A DNA stretch of 62,581 nucleotides. It comes from an uncultured bacterium (GTDB lineage Bacteria > Myxococcota_A > UBA9042 > PHBI01). Numbering within the stretch: position 1 is the first letter of the stretch; every line of letters begins with the position of its first letter. The stretch covers positions 1 to 62,581 of the forward strand of contig CALHXW010000167.1 of NCBI GenBank assembly GCA_938040325.1, in the 5' to 3' direction. The notes under the pieces are model-generated. The model worked only from the letters and a program-made list of their open reading frames with translations, had not been told where the DNA came from and searched no databases. The translations under genes were made by a program, and so were the position numbers. This document shows, in pieces, positions 8,139-17,179 of this stretch.

Positions 8139-9245
8139 ATGCCCGTGATACGCCAGTTTCTGATTGTTGTTTGCCTCGCTTCCCTCTTGGCCCCCGACGT
8201 TGCCACGGCTGGGGACGGTCATAAGTGGGTGCCAAGGCGCGTGGAAGTCCTGCCCGGCGATAGCCTCGGCAAGCTCGCTGTTCGTCACAACGTGACGGTT
8301 GGCGCCTTGCGTCGATGGAATCCCGATAAGGTCGGATCGAGTGACCTGATCAAGGTCGGCCAGAAACTCCTCATCATGATCCGGGCCGACCTTGTCGACA
8401 AGCCGCCTGTGGTCAAAGAGGAGCCGATCGTTGGCCCGCCGCCGCCGTCGATTCCCTTTGGCGAGACGTGGCGTGGCTTCTATCAGATCCGTCCCGGCGA
8501 CAACCTCGGCAAGATCGCGCGGCGCTTGGACGTGACGGTCGCCGAGCTGATGAAGTGGAACAAGCTCGGCAAGGACAGCACGATTCAGATCGGCAAGCTC
8601 CTCAAGTACGAAAAGTACGGCCCCCGCCCCGACCCACTCTCGGTTGGACGCCCGATGGAAGGCGTTCTTCGGTACGGCATCCACCTCGGCAAAGGCCCAG
8701 GCTACCGACTACGCTTTCCCCGCAACGCGTTTACGACCAAGTCGGTGAAGCACACGCTGCAGTACTGCACCAGCCGGATGCGCGAGAAGTTTCGCGGCAC
8801 CGCCGACATCTTGATCGGTGACATTTCGCGTCCGACGGGCGGCCGTTTCCCGCCCCACGTCAGTCACCAGTCAGGCCGCGACGCAGATGTTGGCTACTAC
8901 CTCGCCGACAACGTCCAGAACGTGACCATGCACGTGGTTCGGCCGCACGACATCGACTACACCAAGACGTGGGCGCTGCTGCGCTGCATGATCGAGACCG
9001 ACCAAGTTGTGCGCGTGTTCATCGACACCAAGATCCAGCGCGCGATGGTGAAGTACCTGCGCAAGCACAAGCTGGTGGCTGACCCGACGCTCGACAGGCT
9101 CTTTGAGAGCTTCGGGGCCAAGGGAGCGACCGCGCTGATCCGCCATGCACCGAAGCACGACACCCACATCCACATCCGCTTCGCATGCGACGTTGGGGTG
9201 GAGAACTGCCACGAAGAGCCGGGCGACACGATCTTCGTCTTTTGA
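8139..9245 (+). CDS. LysM-M74 murein endopeptidase (MepA-like)
   Basis: The 368-residue exported protein has a signal peptide (to about residue 25). Two LysM peptidoglycan-binding modules follow (about 28-82 and 110-150; VLPGDSLGKLAVRHNVTVG and IRPGDNLGKIARRLDVTVA). A C-terminal domain of the penicillin-insensitive murein endopeptidase family (M74) completes it. Zinc-site motifs of that family are visible: SHQSGRDADVGYY (matching the SHxxGxDxD pattern) and HDTHIHIRF (matching HxHxR) near the C-terminus. It should cleave peptide cross-links in the periplasm while held on the wall by the LysM modules. E. coli MepA lacks LysM, so this is a modular variant. Confidence 0.9.
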   Translation: MPVIRQFLIVVCLASLLAPDVATAGDGHKWVPRRVEVLPGDSLGKLAVRHNVTVGALRRWNPDKVGSSDLIKVGQKLLIMIRADLVDKPPVVKEEPIVGPPPPSIPFGETWRGFYQIRPGDNLGKIARRLDVTVAELMKWNKLGKDSTIQIGKLLKYEKYGPRPDPLSVGRPMEGVLRYGIHLGKGPGYRLRFPRNAFTTKSVKHTLQYCTSRMREKFRGTADILIGDISRPTGGRFPPHVSHQSGRDADVGYYLADNVQNVTMHVVRPHDIDYTKTWALLRCMIETDQVVRVFIDTKIQRAMVKYLRKHKLVADPTLDRLFESFGAKGATALIRHAPKHDTHIHIRFACDVGVENCHEEPGDTIFVF

Positions 9246-9273
9246 GTCGCGCAGCGCGACGACAGTAGGCCTC

Positions 9274-10062
9274 ATGACTCGACACTCAAAGCGCGGTGCG
9301 CCTGCGGCACTCGCGCCGCTCCTGTCCACAGCGCGGACTGCGCTGCCAAGCGGACCGCCGCTCTTTCTTGAGCAGCCAGGCAACGCCGCCGCGGCGCTCT
9401 CCCCCTTTCTGCTGCCTGAGCGCCTCGCTCGCATGCAGAGTGTGCTCGCCAAGCGGACGCGACACGTCGTCGCCTACCTCGAAGAGCCGCACGATCCGCA
9501 CAACGTGTCGGCGTGCATGCGCTCAGCGGACGCCTTCGGCTTTCAGGATGTCTACGTGGCACCGGAGCACCCAGAGACCTTCAAGATCTCGCGCGAGGTG
9601 TCTCAGGGAACGCAGCGCTGGCTCACCATGCATCGCTTCGACCGCGGCGAGGACGCCGTTAGGGCCATCAAGCGTGCTGGATACCTCATCGCGGCAACAG
9701 ACCTTGGTGGGGACTCACCACCGATACCGCTGGCGGATGTTCCGCTCGATGCACCGATCTGTTTGGCCTTTGGCAACGAACACCGGGGCATCACGCCGAG
9801 CCTGCGCGCGGCCGCAGACCTGCGCGTGCACATCCCGATGGCCGGCTTTGTCGAGTCGCTCAACATCTCGGTTGCATGCGCTGTTGCACTGTCCCTGACG
9901 CGGCAGCGACTCGACGCGCGTGATGCGGCGAGCTGGCAGCTTCCTGAGGCCGAGCGCTGCGACCTGCTGGACGCATGGGTTATCGCCGATGTGCCGCGCG
10001 CACGTGCCGTACTGGGCGAGCTTGGGCGGCGCGCGTTGAAGGGTAACGCCGAATCTGGTTGA
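9274..10062 (+). CDS. trmH: TrmH-family tRNA/rRNA 2'-O-methyltransferase (SPOUT)
   Basis: The ATG at 9274 gives a 262-residue protein; the longer frame upstream overlaps the LysM gene and looks non-coding. The three SpoU/TrmH motifs are present: motif 1 EEPHDPHNVSACMRSADAFG, motif 2 AFGNEHRGI, and motif 3 IPMAGFVESLNISVACAVAL, which forms the knotted SAM site. Motif 1 contains the catalytic arginine. Motif 3 and the C-terminal helices fit TrmH (Gm18 in tRNA) better than the 23S rRNA methylase RlmB, but the exact substrate cannot be fixed from sequence. It stands alone between the endopeptidase and FBPase genes, with 34 bases to the latter. Confidence 0.85.
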   Translation: MTRHSKRGAPAALAPLLSTARTALPSGPPLFLEQPGNAAAALSPFLLPERLARMQSVLAKRTRHVVAYLEEPHDPHNVSACMRSADAFGFQDVYVAPEHPETFKISREVSQGTQRWLTMHRFDRGEDAVRAIKRAGYLIAATDLGGDSPPIPLADVPLDAPICLAFGNEHRGITPSLRAAADLRVHIPMAGFVESLNISVACAVALSLTRQRLDARDAASWQLPEAERCDLLDAWVIADVPRARAVLGELGRRALKGNAESG

Positions 10063-10096
10063 ATCCGGGCCCCTCGACGCCCCTGGAGCTGCTCCG

Positions 10097-11074
10097 ATGT
10101 TACGACACCTCGCGATGGAGATGGTCCGCGTCACCGAGGCCGCTGCCGTTGCAGCCGCTCGACTCATGGGACGCGGCGACGAGAAAGCCGCCGACCGCGC
10201 CGCCGTCGAGGCGATGCGCGCTGAGTTCAACCACATCGACATCGACGGCCGGATCGTCATTGGCGAGGGCGAGCGGGACGAAGCACCGATGCTCTTTATC
10301 GGCGAGGAGGTCGGACTACGCGGCGAGCGTTCGTTTCCGACCGACATTGCCGTCGACCCGCTTGAAGGCACAACGATCTGCGCGAGCGGCGGCTCGAACG
10401 CCCTTGCAGTGGTCGCCCTCGCCGACCGCGACTGCCTGCTCCACGCCCCCGACACCTACATGCGCAAGATCGCCGTTGGACGCGAGAGCGCCGGTGCGAT
10501 CGACCTGCTGAAGAGCCCGACGGAGAACCTGTATCGGGTTGCCGCGCGCAAGGACATGCCCGTCAGTGACCTCACGGTCTGTATCCTCAACCGTCCGCGC
10601 CACACCGACCTCATCGACGAGGTCCGTAAGGCTGGCGCGCGGATCCGCCTGATCCGGGACGGGGATGTGTCTGCCGCACTCGCTGCCGCGGTCCCGGAGT
10701 CCAACGTCGACGTCCTGATGGGAATCGGCGGCGCGCCCGAGGGCGTGCTCGCTGCCGCGGCGCTGCGCGCTCTTGGCGGCGAGATGCAGGGACAGCTGAT
10801 CTTCCGCAACGATGCCGAGCGTGAGCGCGCGAAGGCAATGGGGCTTGATGATCCGGGCCGAGTCTTGATGCCGCAGGACCTTGCGCGTGGTGACGTGATC
10901 TTTGCGGCCACCGGCGTCACCGACGGCGACTTCCTCAAGGGGGTTCGGTTCAAGCCCGGAGGCGCCGTGAGCAACTCCGTCGTCATGCGCTCGGCGTCCG
11001 GCACCGTCCGCTACGTGACCGCTAACCATGACTTCACCCGCGGCCGCATGATCCCACGCATCGACGGCGAGTAA
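10097..11074 (+). CDS. glpX: Class II fructose-1,6-bisphosphatase (GlpX)
   Basis: This is a 325-residue gluconeogenic phosphatase that converts fructose 1,6-bisphosphate to fructose 6-phosphate. Family hallmarks run along the protein: MGRGDEKAADRAAVEAMR (near 24-41), the metal-site motif GEGERDEAPML (57-67), DPLEGTT near 90, a SGGSNALAVV loop and GIGGAPEGVLAAAALRALGG in the C-terminal half. Length matches GlpX proteins. No other sugar-metabolism gene is adjacent, and regulation is not evident. The start is the first in-frame ATG. Confidence 0.95.
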   Translation: MLRHLAMEMVRVTEAAAVAAARLMGRGDEKAADRAAVEAMRAEFNHIDIDGRIVIGEGERDEAPMLFIGEEVGLRGERSFPTDIAVDPLEGTTICASGGSNALAVVALADRDCLLHAPDTYMRKIAVGRESAGAIDLLKSPTENLYRVAARKDMPVSDLTVCILNRPRHTDLIDEVRKAGARIRLIRDGDVSAALAAAVPESNVDVLMGIGGAPEGVLAAAALRALGGEMQGQLIFRNDAERERAKAMGLDDPGRVLMPQDLARGDVIFAATGVTDGDFLKGVRFKPGGAVSNSVVMRSASGTVRYVTANHDFTRGRMIPRIDGE

Positions 11075-11252
11075 CGGGCGACGGCGACGCCTTTTCCGTG
11101 AGCTGACAGAGCCGATGGCCCTGGCGAGGGGACAGAAGCTGTCTGGCGACCGGCGTCCGGTTCGCTGCAGACTGGAAAAATCCGGTGACGGCGCTACCCT
11201 GCCGAGACCGGGCGCCCGGAGCCCGCACGACCGACAGGGAAAGAGGAACGAC

Positions 11253-11642
11253 ATGCGCAACATCGACGGACTCGAGATGGTCTGCTTCTGCAAGTCCAAG
11301 CACTTCGAGATGACGTATGGCGGGGGCGGCAAGTACGTCAACCCGAAGAACGAGCCGGTCGAGGACCTCTTCGACATGAACTGCTACGTCTGCACCGCGT
11401 CGTTCTTTACGACAGAGGGTGACGCAATTCTGTTCTGCCCGAACTGCGGCCACTTCGACCGCAAGCGCTTCAACCACAAGCACGAGCTGGTGGAGGCCCT
11501 GCGCGGACAAGACTTCAGCTGGCTCAAGCGCAACAAGCCCATTGCGGTCGAGAAGTTCGACGGGGTCTGGGAGCTCAAGTTCGCGCCGAGCGCGCTGCAC
11601 CTTGACCAGACCGGCAGCTACAAGAAGGTCGTTGAGCTCTAA
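11253..11642 (+). CDS. Small zinc-ribbon protein of unknown function
   Basis: The ATG at 11253 follows a fair ribosome site (GAGGAAC). The upstream extension to 11115 lacks coding character. The 129-residue product has one likely zinc ribbon made of NCYVC and FCPNC (about residues 46-49 and 67-70), flanked by basic and aromatic residues. There is no signal peptide or membrane segment, so it should be cytoplasmic. I do not recognise the family. It lies between glpX and mtnP, all on the same strand with gaps of about 110-180 bases, and nothing there defines its role. Confidence 0.75.
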   Translation: MRNIDGLEMVCFCKSKHFEMTYGGGGKYVNPKNEPVEDLFDMNCYVCTASFFTTEGDAILFCPNCGHFDRKRFNHKHELVEALRGQDFSWLKRNKPIAVEKFDGVWELKFAPSALHLDQTGSYKKVVEL

Positions 11643-11749
11643 CAGCCTCTGTTCACGGCCGAAGACCGCGATACCACCAGCGGCGCAGCTTCATTGATTG
11701 CAAGCACTCCCGGTGCTATGGACGCGCTCGAACTGGGTGAGGAGAGGCC

Positions 11750-12595
11750 TTGGACATCGCGTTCGGAGTGATCGGAGGGAGCGGGCTTTACGCCATCGAC
11801 GGGCTCGAGGTCGTCGATGAACGGCGGATCGACACGCCGTTCGGACAGCCATCGGACGCGGTCATCATCGGCAAGCTCGACGGTCAGAACATCGCCTTCT
11901 TGCCGCGCCACGGCCGCGACCACAACCTTGCCCCGCACGAGATCAACTACCGCGCCAACATCTGGGCCATGAAGTCCGTTGGGGTCCGGTGGTTGCTGAG
12001 CGTAAGCGCCGTCGGCTCGCTGCGCGAAGACATCGCGCCGGGCGATCTTGTGCTGGTCGACCAGTTCATCGACCGCACGCGCACACGCCCAAGCACCTTC
12101 TTCGAGGGCGGAGTCGTCGCCCACGTCACCTTCGCAGACCCCTGCTGTCGAGAGCTGCGCGCCGCACTGGCCGCCACCTGTCAGGAGCGCGGGCTGAACG
12201 TCCACGGCACCGGGACATACGTCTGCATCGAAGGCCCTCAGTTCTCCACCCGCGCCGAGTCCCACCTCTACCGTCAGTGGGGCGCAGCCGTCGTCGGGAT
12301 GACCAACCTGCCGGAGGCGAGGCTCGCCCGTGAGGCGCAGATGGCCTACGCCACGCTGGCGATGGCGACCGACTACGACTGCTGGCGGCCATCCGATGAC
12401 GTGGACGTGTCTGAGATCATTGCGGTGCTGCGAGCGAACGTCGACAAGGCCAAGGGCGTCGTTGCCCACTTGGGCCCGCACCTCGAAGCACGCGGTGAGT
12501 CCGAAGCCTGGACCGCGCTCAAGCACGCGATCATGACCCATGCGATCCCGGACGACATCCGTGAGCGCTTTGCGCTGTTGATCGACGGCGCATAA
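11750..12595 (+). CDS. mtnP: S-methyl-5'-thioadenosine phosphorylase
   Basis: The start is a TTG at 11750 with GAGGAGAG just upstream; no ATG gives this frame. The 281-residue enzyme splits methylthioadenosine with phosphate to adenine and methylthioribose 1-phosphate. It has the PNP/MTAP family layout: IGGSGLY at the N-terminus, RHGRDH at about 45, HEINYRANI, SAVGSLR, GTYVCIEGPQFSTRAES and GMTNLPEARLAREA. The last of these is the purine/ribose pocket that separates MTAP from PNP. It is followed after 36 bases by a PfkB kinase, suggesting co-transcription in purine or methionine salvage. Some members act on other purine nucleosides. Confidence 0.93.
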   Translation: MDIAFGVIGGSGLYAIDGLEVVDERRIDTPFGQPSDAVIIGKLDGQNIAFLPRHGRDHNLAPHEINYRANIWAMKSVGVRWLLSVSAVGSLREDIAPGDLVLVDQFIDRTRTRPSTFFEGGVVAHVTFADPCCRELRAALAATCQERGLNVHGTGTYVCIEGPQFSTRAESHLYRQWGAAVVGMTNLPEARLAREAQMAYATLAMATDYDCWRPSDDVDVSEIIAVLRANVDKAKGVVAHLGPHLEARGESEAWTALKHAIMTHAIPDDIRERFALLIDGA

Positions 12596-12631
12596 CTTAG
12601 CGCCGGTTCCACCGGCCACGAGGAGTCCCTA

Positions 12632-13546
12632 ATGAGCTTAGTCATCGTCGGATCCGTCGCTTACGACTCCGTTGAGACCCAATGTGGCAAGCGCGACAAC
12701 GCGCTGGGCGGTTCTGCAACGTTCTTCTCGCTGGCTGCGTCCCACTTCCTCTCGCCTGAGCTCGTCGCTGTCGTCGGTGAAGACTTTGCGGCCGAGGACC
12801 GGGCCATCCTTGAGCACCACGGGATTGGCCTTGATGGGCTGAAGGTTGAAGCCGGCGAGACGTTCCGCTGGGGCGGCAAGTACCACGAAGACATGATCGG
12901 TCGAGACACACTCTTCACCGCGCTCAATGTCTTCGAGCACTTCAAGCCCGAGCTGAGCGCGAGCCAGCGTGAGACCGACTTCCTCTTCTTGGGCAACATC
13001 CAGCCGGAGCTGCAGCTCTCGGTCCTCGACCAAGTCGAGCGGCCGAAGTTTGTGGCGGCCGACACGATGAACCTCTGGCTCGACATTGCCCGCCCTGCCC
13101 TTGAAGACGTTGTCAGCAAGGTTGATGGCCTCTTCCTCAACGATGAAGAAGCGCGGCAGCTGACGGGCGAGCGCTCGGTGGTGAAGGCCGCGGCTGCCAT
13201 CCGCGCACGGGGCCCACGCATGGTCGTCGTCAAGCGCGGCGAGCACGGCGCGCTCACCTTCTTTGATGACGACATGTTCTTTACGCCTGCGTTTCCGCTG
13301 GAAGCCGTGGTCGACCCGACCGGCGCTGGCGACACCTTCGCGGGCGGCTTCATGGGCTACCTCGCCGTCCAGCCTGCGATCGACAGCGACACGGTTCGCC
13401 GCGCAGCCGTCGTTGGGAGCATCCTGGCATCGTTTTGCGTCGAGGGCTTCTCGGTAGACCACGTGGCGTCGCTTGAGCGAGCACGCATTGTGTCTCGCTA
13501 CGAAGAGTTCAAAGCGCTCACCCACGTCGGGCCAGTCAGCTTCTAG
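12632..13546 (+). CDS. PfkB-family sugar or nucleoside kinase
   Basis: The 304-residue protein belongs to the ribokinase/PfkB fold. The N-terminal half has the substrate lid and a GG motif (ALGGSATFFSLAA). The C-terminal half has the signature DPTGAGDTFAGGF (near 229-241), with the catalytic Asp and anion-hole glycines, and an earlier VVVKRGEHGALTF strand. The substrate is not predictable. Its place directly after mtnP points to salvage of a ribose- or adenosine-type product, although methylthioribose 1-phosphate itself needs no kinase. The TAG stop lies in a CTAG that borders a degenerate repeat. Confidence 0.88.
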   Translation: MSLVIVGSVAYDSVETQCGKRDNALGGSATFFSLAASHFLSPELVAVVGEDFAAEDRAILEHHGIGLDGLKVEAGETFRWGGKYHEDMIGRDTLFTALNVFEHFKPELSASQRETDFLFLGNIQPELQLSVLDQVERPKFVAADTMNLWLDIARPALEDVVSKVDGLFLNDEEARQLTGERSVVKAAAAIRARGPRMVVVKRGEHGALTFFDDDMFFTPAFPLEAVVDPTGAGDTFAGGFMGYLAVQPAIDSDTVRRAAVVGSILASFCVEGFSVDHVASLERARIVSRYEEFKALTHVGPVSF

Positions 13547-13559
13547 AGCAAGGCGGGTG

Positions 13560-13700
13560 CGACGGACCTGTTCGATGCTCTACCAGCGTTCGGGAAATGC
13601 GGATTCTGGGACGCAGTGGGACGTGCCGCTTTCGTGATGAACGAGAGGAAACCTCAACGCGGGTTGCCGGGACGCAGTGCCTGAGTGAACTTGAGATCAT
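13560..13700. repeat. Degenerate dispersed repeat related to the 40.2-kb element
   Basis: Two stretches of this intergenic DNA resemble sequence around 40.2-40.43 kb. CTCAACGCGGGT, three bases, then GGGACGCAGTnCCTG (about 13652-13683) matches the interior of the 191-bp element. CTGTTCG...CAGCGTT...GGGAAATGCGGA (about 13569-13602) matches the reverse complement of the bases just right of that element. GGGACGCAGTG occurs twice here. It looks like an old, rearranged copy. Confidence 0.5.
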
Positions 13701-13775
13701 CGCGCCAGTGGTACGCATCGCACAGTCATCAGCTCTTGCATCTCCCCGAACGCTGCTACCGCTCTTGAGGTAACC

Positions 13776-14645
13776 GTGGTCCAACCAAAGTTTCGACGAA
13801 GCGCACGACAGCTTGGCGTGGACTTCGTTGCCCGAGTCACAGGACGAGCACTCGCCCCGACCCGCTCTGTGCTGGAGCGCGTGTTCATCGACGGCGTCTC
13901 GTCGCCCAGCGTCGCGCGGACAGTCGCGCGTCTCGCTGACGGCTCAATCGTCGGCCTCAAGGCCTGGATTGGCGTCTTTGTCCGTACGTTCGATGTCGAC
14001 ATGTCTGAGGTCGACGTGCCGGACGGCGGGTTTCGTAGCTTCAACGCGTTCTTCGCGAGGCGGCTCCGACAAGGAGCGCGTCCCATCGACCACCAGGCCG
14101 CGCTTGTGTCGCCCTGTGATGGCCGCCTCACAGCCTGTGGCGTCGCTGACGGCGAGCTCGCCGTCGTCAAAGGTCGACGTGCGCGCGTCTCATCGATCCT
14201 CGATGACGTTGGGATGACAGCGAGCGACAAGACGGCAGCGATCATCTACCTCGCACCGCGCGACTACCACCGCGTGCACGCACCTGCCGCCGGCGTCATT
14301 GAAGCGATGACGCGGCGCTCAGGCAGCCACTACCCCGTCAATGCCCTCGGATTGCGCCACCACCCAGACGCGCTGACAACCAACGAGCGACTGACGTTCC
14401 TGCTCGACTGCGAGGACGTCGGCAAGGTCGTCGTGTCCATGGTTGCAGCCGCCAACGTCAGCTCCATCGTCCCGAGCGTCGAGGTGGGCGCGACAGTCGC
14501 GGTGGGCGACGACCTGGCATCGTTTCAGCTGGGCTCGACGGTCGTCGTGTTTGCAGACGCCCGGCTCGCATGCAGTCGCTTCGAGGGCGAAGTGGTCCGA
14601 GTCGGCGAGGCGCTGCACATCCACAGCGACGACCGAGACGCGTAG
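13776..14645 (+). CDS. psd: Phosphatidylserine decarboxylase proenzyme
   Basis: The start is a GTG at 13776, preceded by TTGAGGTAA. The 289-residue proenzyme makes phosphatidylethanolamine from phosphatidylserine at the inner membrane. The self-cleavage site is the LGST motif at 252-255, where Ser254 becomes the pyruvoyl group. Asp115 (SPCDGR) and His168 (DYHRVHAP) complete the expected triad for autoprocessing. Length matches the family. The N-terminal 70 residues hold the amphipathic membrane-associating region. There is no adjacent phosphatidylserine synthase. It is separated from pfkB by 229 bases carrying a degenerate repeat, so it is probably transcribed on its own. Confidence 0.95.
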   Translation: MVQPKFRRSARQLGVDFVARVTGRALAPTRSVLERVFIDGVSSPSVARTVARLADGSIVGLKAWIGVFVRTFDVDMSEVDVPDGGFRSFNAFFARRLRQGARPIDHQAALVSPCDGRLTACGVADGELAVVKGRRARVSSILDDVGMTASDKTAAIIYLAPRDYHRVHAPAAGVIEAMTRRSGSHYPVNALGLRHHPDALTTNERLTFLLDCEDVGKVVVSMVAAANVSSIVPSVEVGATVAVGDDLASFQLGSTVVVFADARLACSRFEGEVVRVGEALHIHSDDRDA

Positions 14646-14713
14646 CCACCGTAGCGGCGAGACCGGGTCGCGATGGACACGGACTCGCTGTGACGCTGCT
14701 CCTGACGGACAAA

Positions 14714-14740
14714 TGGCCGGCACCCAACGGGTACCGGCCA
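14714..14740. terminator. Hairpin between convergent psd and lipoprotein genes
   Basis: TGGCCGG (14714-14720) pairs with CCGGCCA (14734-14740), and the stem continues inward after one mismatch to a short loop. It lies in the 129-base convergent gap, the expected place for a terminator serving either strand. A T-run is lacking. Confidence 0.55.
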
Positions 14741-14774
14741 GTAGTCGCTCTCCGAGAGTCTCGCGCGCTTTCGC

Positions 14775-15503
14775 CTACTTTGGCGCGGGAGCCGTGCCTG
14801 GCGCAGGGGTTGGCGTCGGCGTTGCAGCGGGACGAGCAACCGGCTCAGGCGGTGGAAGGTCGGGCATGATCACGAGACCAGCTTGTCTCAGGAACACGCC
14901 GTCACGGCTCACGATGTCGAAGCGCCCTTCAACCGTGACGCTGTCGCCCATCTTGAAGTTCTCAAGCTTGCTCCACATGCTGCCGTAGACGAGCAGCCGC
15001 CGCTTGGACACCGGCGTCGCGTCCTTGAGGTAGGCATGGGGAGGTGGATTGCAGGTCCGTGGCCGGCGCGGCGGAGGCGGCGGCTCGGGAGGCGGCACAG
15101 GATTACCCGCTGCATCCAGCTGCTGAGGCGCGAACGGATCAACGGGCGGCGGCGGCGGCGGCGGTGGCGGCTCCGGACACTGGACGAGCTTCTCGATGAT
15201 CCCGCGAACCTTCACATCCTTGCCGATGTGGTCATCGCGGCCTCGCATGATGCCCTCGATGGTCAGAGCCCCATCGGCGTGCGTCACCTTGTACGGCAGC
15301 TCTTTGAGGACCGGTTTAGGCGGAAGCGTCACGGTCTTGGTGCTTCGCTCCGACAGCTGCGGCTTCTTGTCCTGCTTGTCGCAGCCAGGCGCGGCACCAA
15401 GAGCGAGGCCGGCAACGAGGCCTAGGAGTCGGCCACTCGTTCGCCTTGGCTTTCGTCGGGTCAGCGTCTGGCGCGATCCGAGCAAGGTCACCCTGTTGTT
15501 CAT
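14775..15503 (-). CDS. Lipoprotein with proline-rich insert, possible OB-like fold
   Basis: I start at the second ATG of ATGAACATG (15503) because a GAGG site abuts the first one at 15509. The 242-residue protein has an Arg-rich N-terminus and a hydrophobic segment ending in GAAPGC, a plausible lipobox. Two beta-rich segments (TIEGIMRGRDDHIGKDVKVRG and DSVTVEGRFDIVSRDGVF in outline) resemble the OB-like tOB/NirD type fold. They are separated by proline runs (PPPPPPPPP) and a CP...CNPPP pair. The C-terminus is an Ala/Pro/Thr tail. It starts nine bases downstream of the stop of the preceding lipoprotein gene, so they form an operon. The function is unknown. Confidence 0.75.
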   Translation of the reverse strand: MNNRVTLLGSRQTLTRRKPRRTSGRLLGLVAGLALGAAPGCDKQDKKPQLSERSTKTVTLPPKPVLKELPYKVTHADGALTIEGIMRGRDDHIGKDVKVRGIIEKLVQCPEPPPPPPPPPVDPFAPQQLDAAGNPVPPPEPPPPPRRPRTCNPPPHAYLKDATPVSKRRLLVYGSMWSKLENFKMGDSVTVEGRFDIVSRDGVFLRQAGLVIMPDLPPPEPVARPAATPTPTPAPGTAPAPK

Positions 15504-15511
15504 GTTCATCC

Positions 15512-16729
15512 TCAGTTCTGGCGCCAGTAGGGCTGTCGCCCCGGCCAACCAACGATCGAGAGCGAGTTGGGAATCACATAGACCGGGACGCTCCCGATGC
15601 TGACGACCTCGCCACCGACACGGGCCGAGCCCGAGATGGTGTTCCAACCCGCGGGGATGTCTAGCGCCGCGTACCGACCCAATATGTTGCTGGTCTCGCG
15701 ATCGATCAAGGGAACCGTGTCGTCCTCGAGGTCGTTGAAATACACGACCGCCTTGGCCGGATTGGCAAGGTCGAGAAGCACCTCACTGATGGGCCAGCTG
15801 TCTCGATCCGCACTGCGACAGTCTCGAACGCGGCCACCGACGGCGCCGTTGGACTTCGGGATGTCGCTGAGCTGCACGGTATTCGTCGTCAGAATCCACT
15901 GACCGTCTGAAACCATCGTTGCATCGAACTGCGCACGCCCGTCATCACCGACCTGGTCGGCGAACACAATCGCGTTGAACACGTAGGTGTCGTGCCAGCG
16001 AAACTCCGACTCGGTCGCGTAGCTTCGGATGATCAACGGTGTATTCGTTGGGACATCGGGGATCTCATACAGGCCAAACTGTTCTTCGCACTGCCCCTCA
16101 CCGAGATCGGCAGGATCCAAGCACTCGTAGCCGAGTGGGCAGTCGACGTGTTCAGCACACGGCGTGTCTGCGATCGTCGGAGCGGCCACGCTGACCGTCG
16201 ATCCGACCACGTCGCCGTGTCCGCGATAGCAGTCTTTCTTGTCGTCATCGGTGGTCTCGGCCTCGCACGCGGTCGGGTCGAAGGTGTCGGCCCGGATGAT
16301 GTCAACGCGCATTCCGACGGTCTTACGCCCGCTCCCGAAGCGAGCGACCGCGCCGAAGACGGTGGCGGTCGCAGGACCTGCTGGCTCGTCGGCCGTCGTG
16401 GCGTCGACGCAGCTGAGATCAGGCAGTTGGTCAGTGCCGACGTTCGTCGAAGGATCCGTGATCGTTGCGTTGGACGCCGTCGGAGGATCCTCGACGCAGA
16501 CGCCGGACCGGCAGCTGTCCGCCCCGCAGTCGCTGTCGTCTGTACAAGCGTTCGGCAGCTCGACGGTCGTCTGGGTGTCTTCATCGGTCGCGTCGCCGCC
16601 TGTGTCGGCTTCCGTCGTGTCCACATCCGCGACAATGTCGCCGCCTCGCACGGGGTCATCACCGCATGCGGCTGTGCCCAGTGCTAGAGCGGCCGCAGCC
16701 GCTAGGAGTTGTCGCTGTCGAACCAGCAT
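15512..16729 (-). CDS. Secreted lipoprotein with Asp/Thr linker
   Basis: The ATG at 16729 has GAGG at good distance; a GTG three codons earlier abuts that site. The 405-residue product has a signal peptide with lipobox GTAACG and an acidic Asp/Thr linker. A small cysteine motif (DSDCGADSCRSGVC) follows, then a larger domain with carboxypeptidase-regulatory or transthyretin-like beta strands and paired cysteines (CAEHVDCPLGYEC). It is the first gene of a two-gene lipoprotein operon. A role at the cell surface is likely, but I recognise no enzymatic motif. Confidence 0.8.
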   Translation of the reverse strand: MLVRQRQLLAAAAALALGTAACGDDPVRGGDIVADVDTTEADTGGDATDEDTQTTVELPNACTDDSDCGADSCRSGVCVEDPPTASNATITDPSTNVGTDQLPDLSCVDATTADEPAGPATATVFGAVARFGSGRKTVGMRVDIIRADTFDPTACEAETTDDDKKDCYRGHGDVVGSTVSVAAPTIADTPCAEHVDCPLGYECLDPADLGEGQCEEQFGLYEIPDVPTNTPLIIRSYATESEFRWHDTYVFNAIVFADQVGDDGRAQFDATMVSDGQWILTTNTVQLSDIPKSNGAVGGRVRDCRSADRDSWPISEVLLDLANPAKAVVYFNDLEDDTVPLIDRETSNILGRYAALDIPAGWNTISGSARVGGEVVSIGSVPVYVIPNSLSIVGWPGRQPYWRQN

Positions 16730-17037
16730 CGCTTTCACCTCGATCCACTCGTGTTTTCATCGTCAGCCGCTTGGCCGCCGCGCAGCCTACCGCATCCGAA
16801 CGCTCACGGCACCGCCATTCGCTCTATCATTAAAGGGAGGCCCTTCGGTCAGCACTTCGCGCCGTCGACCGCGCTTTCAGCTTGACGGAGGGGACGGTGC
16901 AGGATAGACCCGCGCTCCGCGATTCGGGACGTCCGAATACGCTCCTTGAAACAGACCAGTGACGCAGCGCAGCGAGACATCCTTGACCGCCCCCCTCGAA
17001 TCTGAGAGAAGGCGGCCGTTGTTTTCGCAACACATAT

Positions 17038-17112
17038 AGGCACGTAGCTCAGTGGGAGAGCACTTCCCTGACACGGAAGGGGTCGGCGGTTCAATCCCGC
17101 CCGTGCCTACCA
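17038..17112 (+). tRNA. tRNA-Val(GAC)
   Basis: A complete cloverleaf: acceptor AGGCACG pairs with CGTGCCT, the anticodon stem CTTCC/GGAAG holds loop CTGACAC with anticodon GAC, and the T-loop is GGTTCAATC. The 3' CCA is encoded (17110-17112). It sits 67 bases before rpmI. Confidence 0.97.
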
Positions 17113-17179
17113 ATTTATTGCGTGAGTCAGCGCGTCCTGGCTCGGCCCTGAATCGACAGGGCCTCACGAGGGAAGACAG

